Source of the DNA: a virus
Virus record (IMG/VR): IMGVR_UViG_3300017917_000462
Location: 1-25,693 of that record
Direction: 5' to 3' (one strand)
Length of the DNA stretch: 25,693 nucleotides
Below are positions 25,470-25,693 of the stretch, one piece after another. The notes under the pieces were generated by a model, which had not been told where the DNA came from, made no database searches, and saw only the letters and a program-made list of their open reading frames with translations. The stretch's first letter is position 1; each line of letters starts with the position of its first letter. A program made the translations under genes and the position numbers.

Positions 25470-25693
25470 CTAGCGAGTAATATATTTAAGAGCCGATACG
25501 AGGTTGTTGATTGCCTCAGCAGCGGTATAATAAATATTCTTCTTCGCTCTATCTCCTTTATCTACGTTGGTTAGCCAAGTGGCTTTGAAGGACATTTTAG
25601 CTGCAATTGCTTGCAAGCGTACAATCTCCACAGTTGCAACATTTAGTGGAATGTCTGGTTTAATAATTAGTTTTGCAATGAATGTAAGTGCTG
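25470..25693 (-). CDS. Conserved phage protein, C-terminal part only
   Basis: The frame is open to the window edge and ends at TAG 25470. Seventy-three residues are visible: a start ALTFIAKLIIKPDIP, then a helical ATVEIVRLQAIAAKM and a DRAKKNIYYTAAEAINNLV segment. I recall similar short proteins next to Cas4-like genes in actinophages, function unknown. The 5' end lies outside the window. Confidence 0.7.
   Translation of the reverse strand, partial: ALTFIAKLIIKPDIPLNVATVEIVRLQAIAAKMSFKATWLTNVDKGDRAKKNIYYTAAEAINNLVSALKYITR

Noticed and set aside
1-25693. Integrase, attachment site or insertion sequence
   Set aside because: No recombinase or transposase frame was seen. The tRNA genes are complete and organised as phage tRNAs, with no duplicated 3' ends that would mark an attachment site.

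Overview
The window is a gene-dense piece of a tailed double-stranded DNA phage (caudovirus) genome. A large terminase (20846-22633), a probable small terminase, an M23-type endolysin, holin-like proteins, four tRNA genes and many small overlapping genes all point that way. The host is probably an A+T-rich actinobacterium. The evidence is a WhiB-like protein (14203-14487), a DUF7455-type zinc protein, a ThyX rather than a ThyA, and several genes that appear to be read from leaderless mRNAs. A freshwater or marine planktonic actinobacterium would fit, but that is inference. No portal, major capsid, polymerase or integrase is visible, so this is only part of the genome.

Layout. 1-600: two small leftward genes. 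649-1017: a rightward HAD phosphatase. 1101-2743: a leftward chain of six overlapping genes, three of them very short, ending in a cytidylyltransferase-fold enzyme and a phosphomannomutase-like HAD enzyme. 2795-3606: a rightward pair including a Stealth-like sugar-phosphate transferase. 3598-8107: leftward tRNA-Arg, thyX, groES, small membrane and unknown genes, thioredoxin, three virion-cassette-like genes, a Dps-like ferritin and an Hsp20. 8210-13188: a rightward, translationally coupled glycan island (four glycosyltransferases, an exostosin-like and CgeB-like enzyme among them, a GT4 enzyme, and an FkbM methyltransferase), closed by a bidirectional terminator. 13230-25693: a long leftward block with holin-like protein, WhiB, dCMP deaminase, SLOG protein, zinc proteins, endolysin, three tRNAs, a mannose-6-phosphate-isomerase cupin, two small membrane proteins, a large exported PA14 protein, terminase subunits, RuvC-like resolvase and a Cas4-like nuclease.

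How the genes fit together. ThyX and dCMP deaminase would supply dTMP. RuvC-like, Cas4-like and terminase proteins fit DNA processing and packaging. GroES, Hsp20, thioredoxin and Dps look like folding and redox support for the host during infection. The cupin isomerase and the phosphomannomutase-like enzyme together would give mannose-1-phosphate, which may feed the glycosyltransferase island. The glycans could be put on the host envelope or on the virion; the sequence does not decide.

Regulation. Nine intergenic sites carry an extended -10 of the form TGnTATAAT (one is TGGTATACT). At several of them the hexamer sits 6-7 bases before an ATG, which implies leaderless translation. Others are followed by a short 5' stem-loop and then a Shine-Dalgarno site. 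Gene joints of the form TAATG, ATGA or TAATTG are common. The most striking single gene is the PA14 protein: its signal peptide is complete only if translation starts at an ATT codon. No gene-free stretch exceeds 300 bases; the longest is about 230 bases at 20614-20845.
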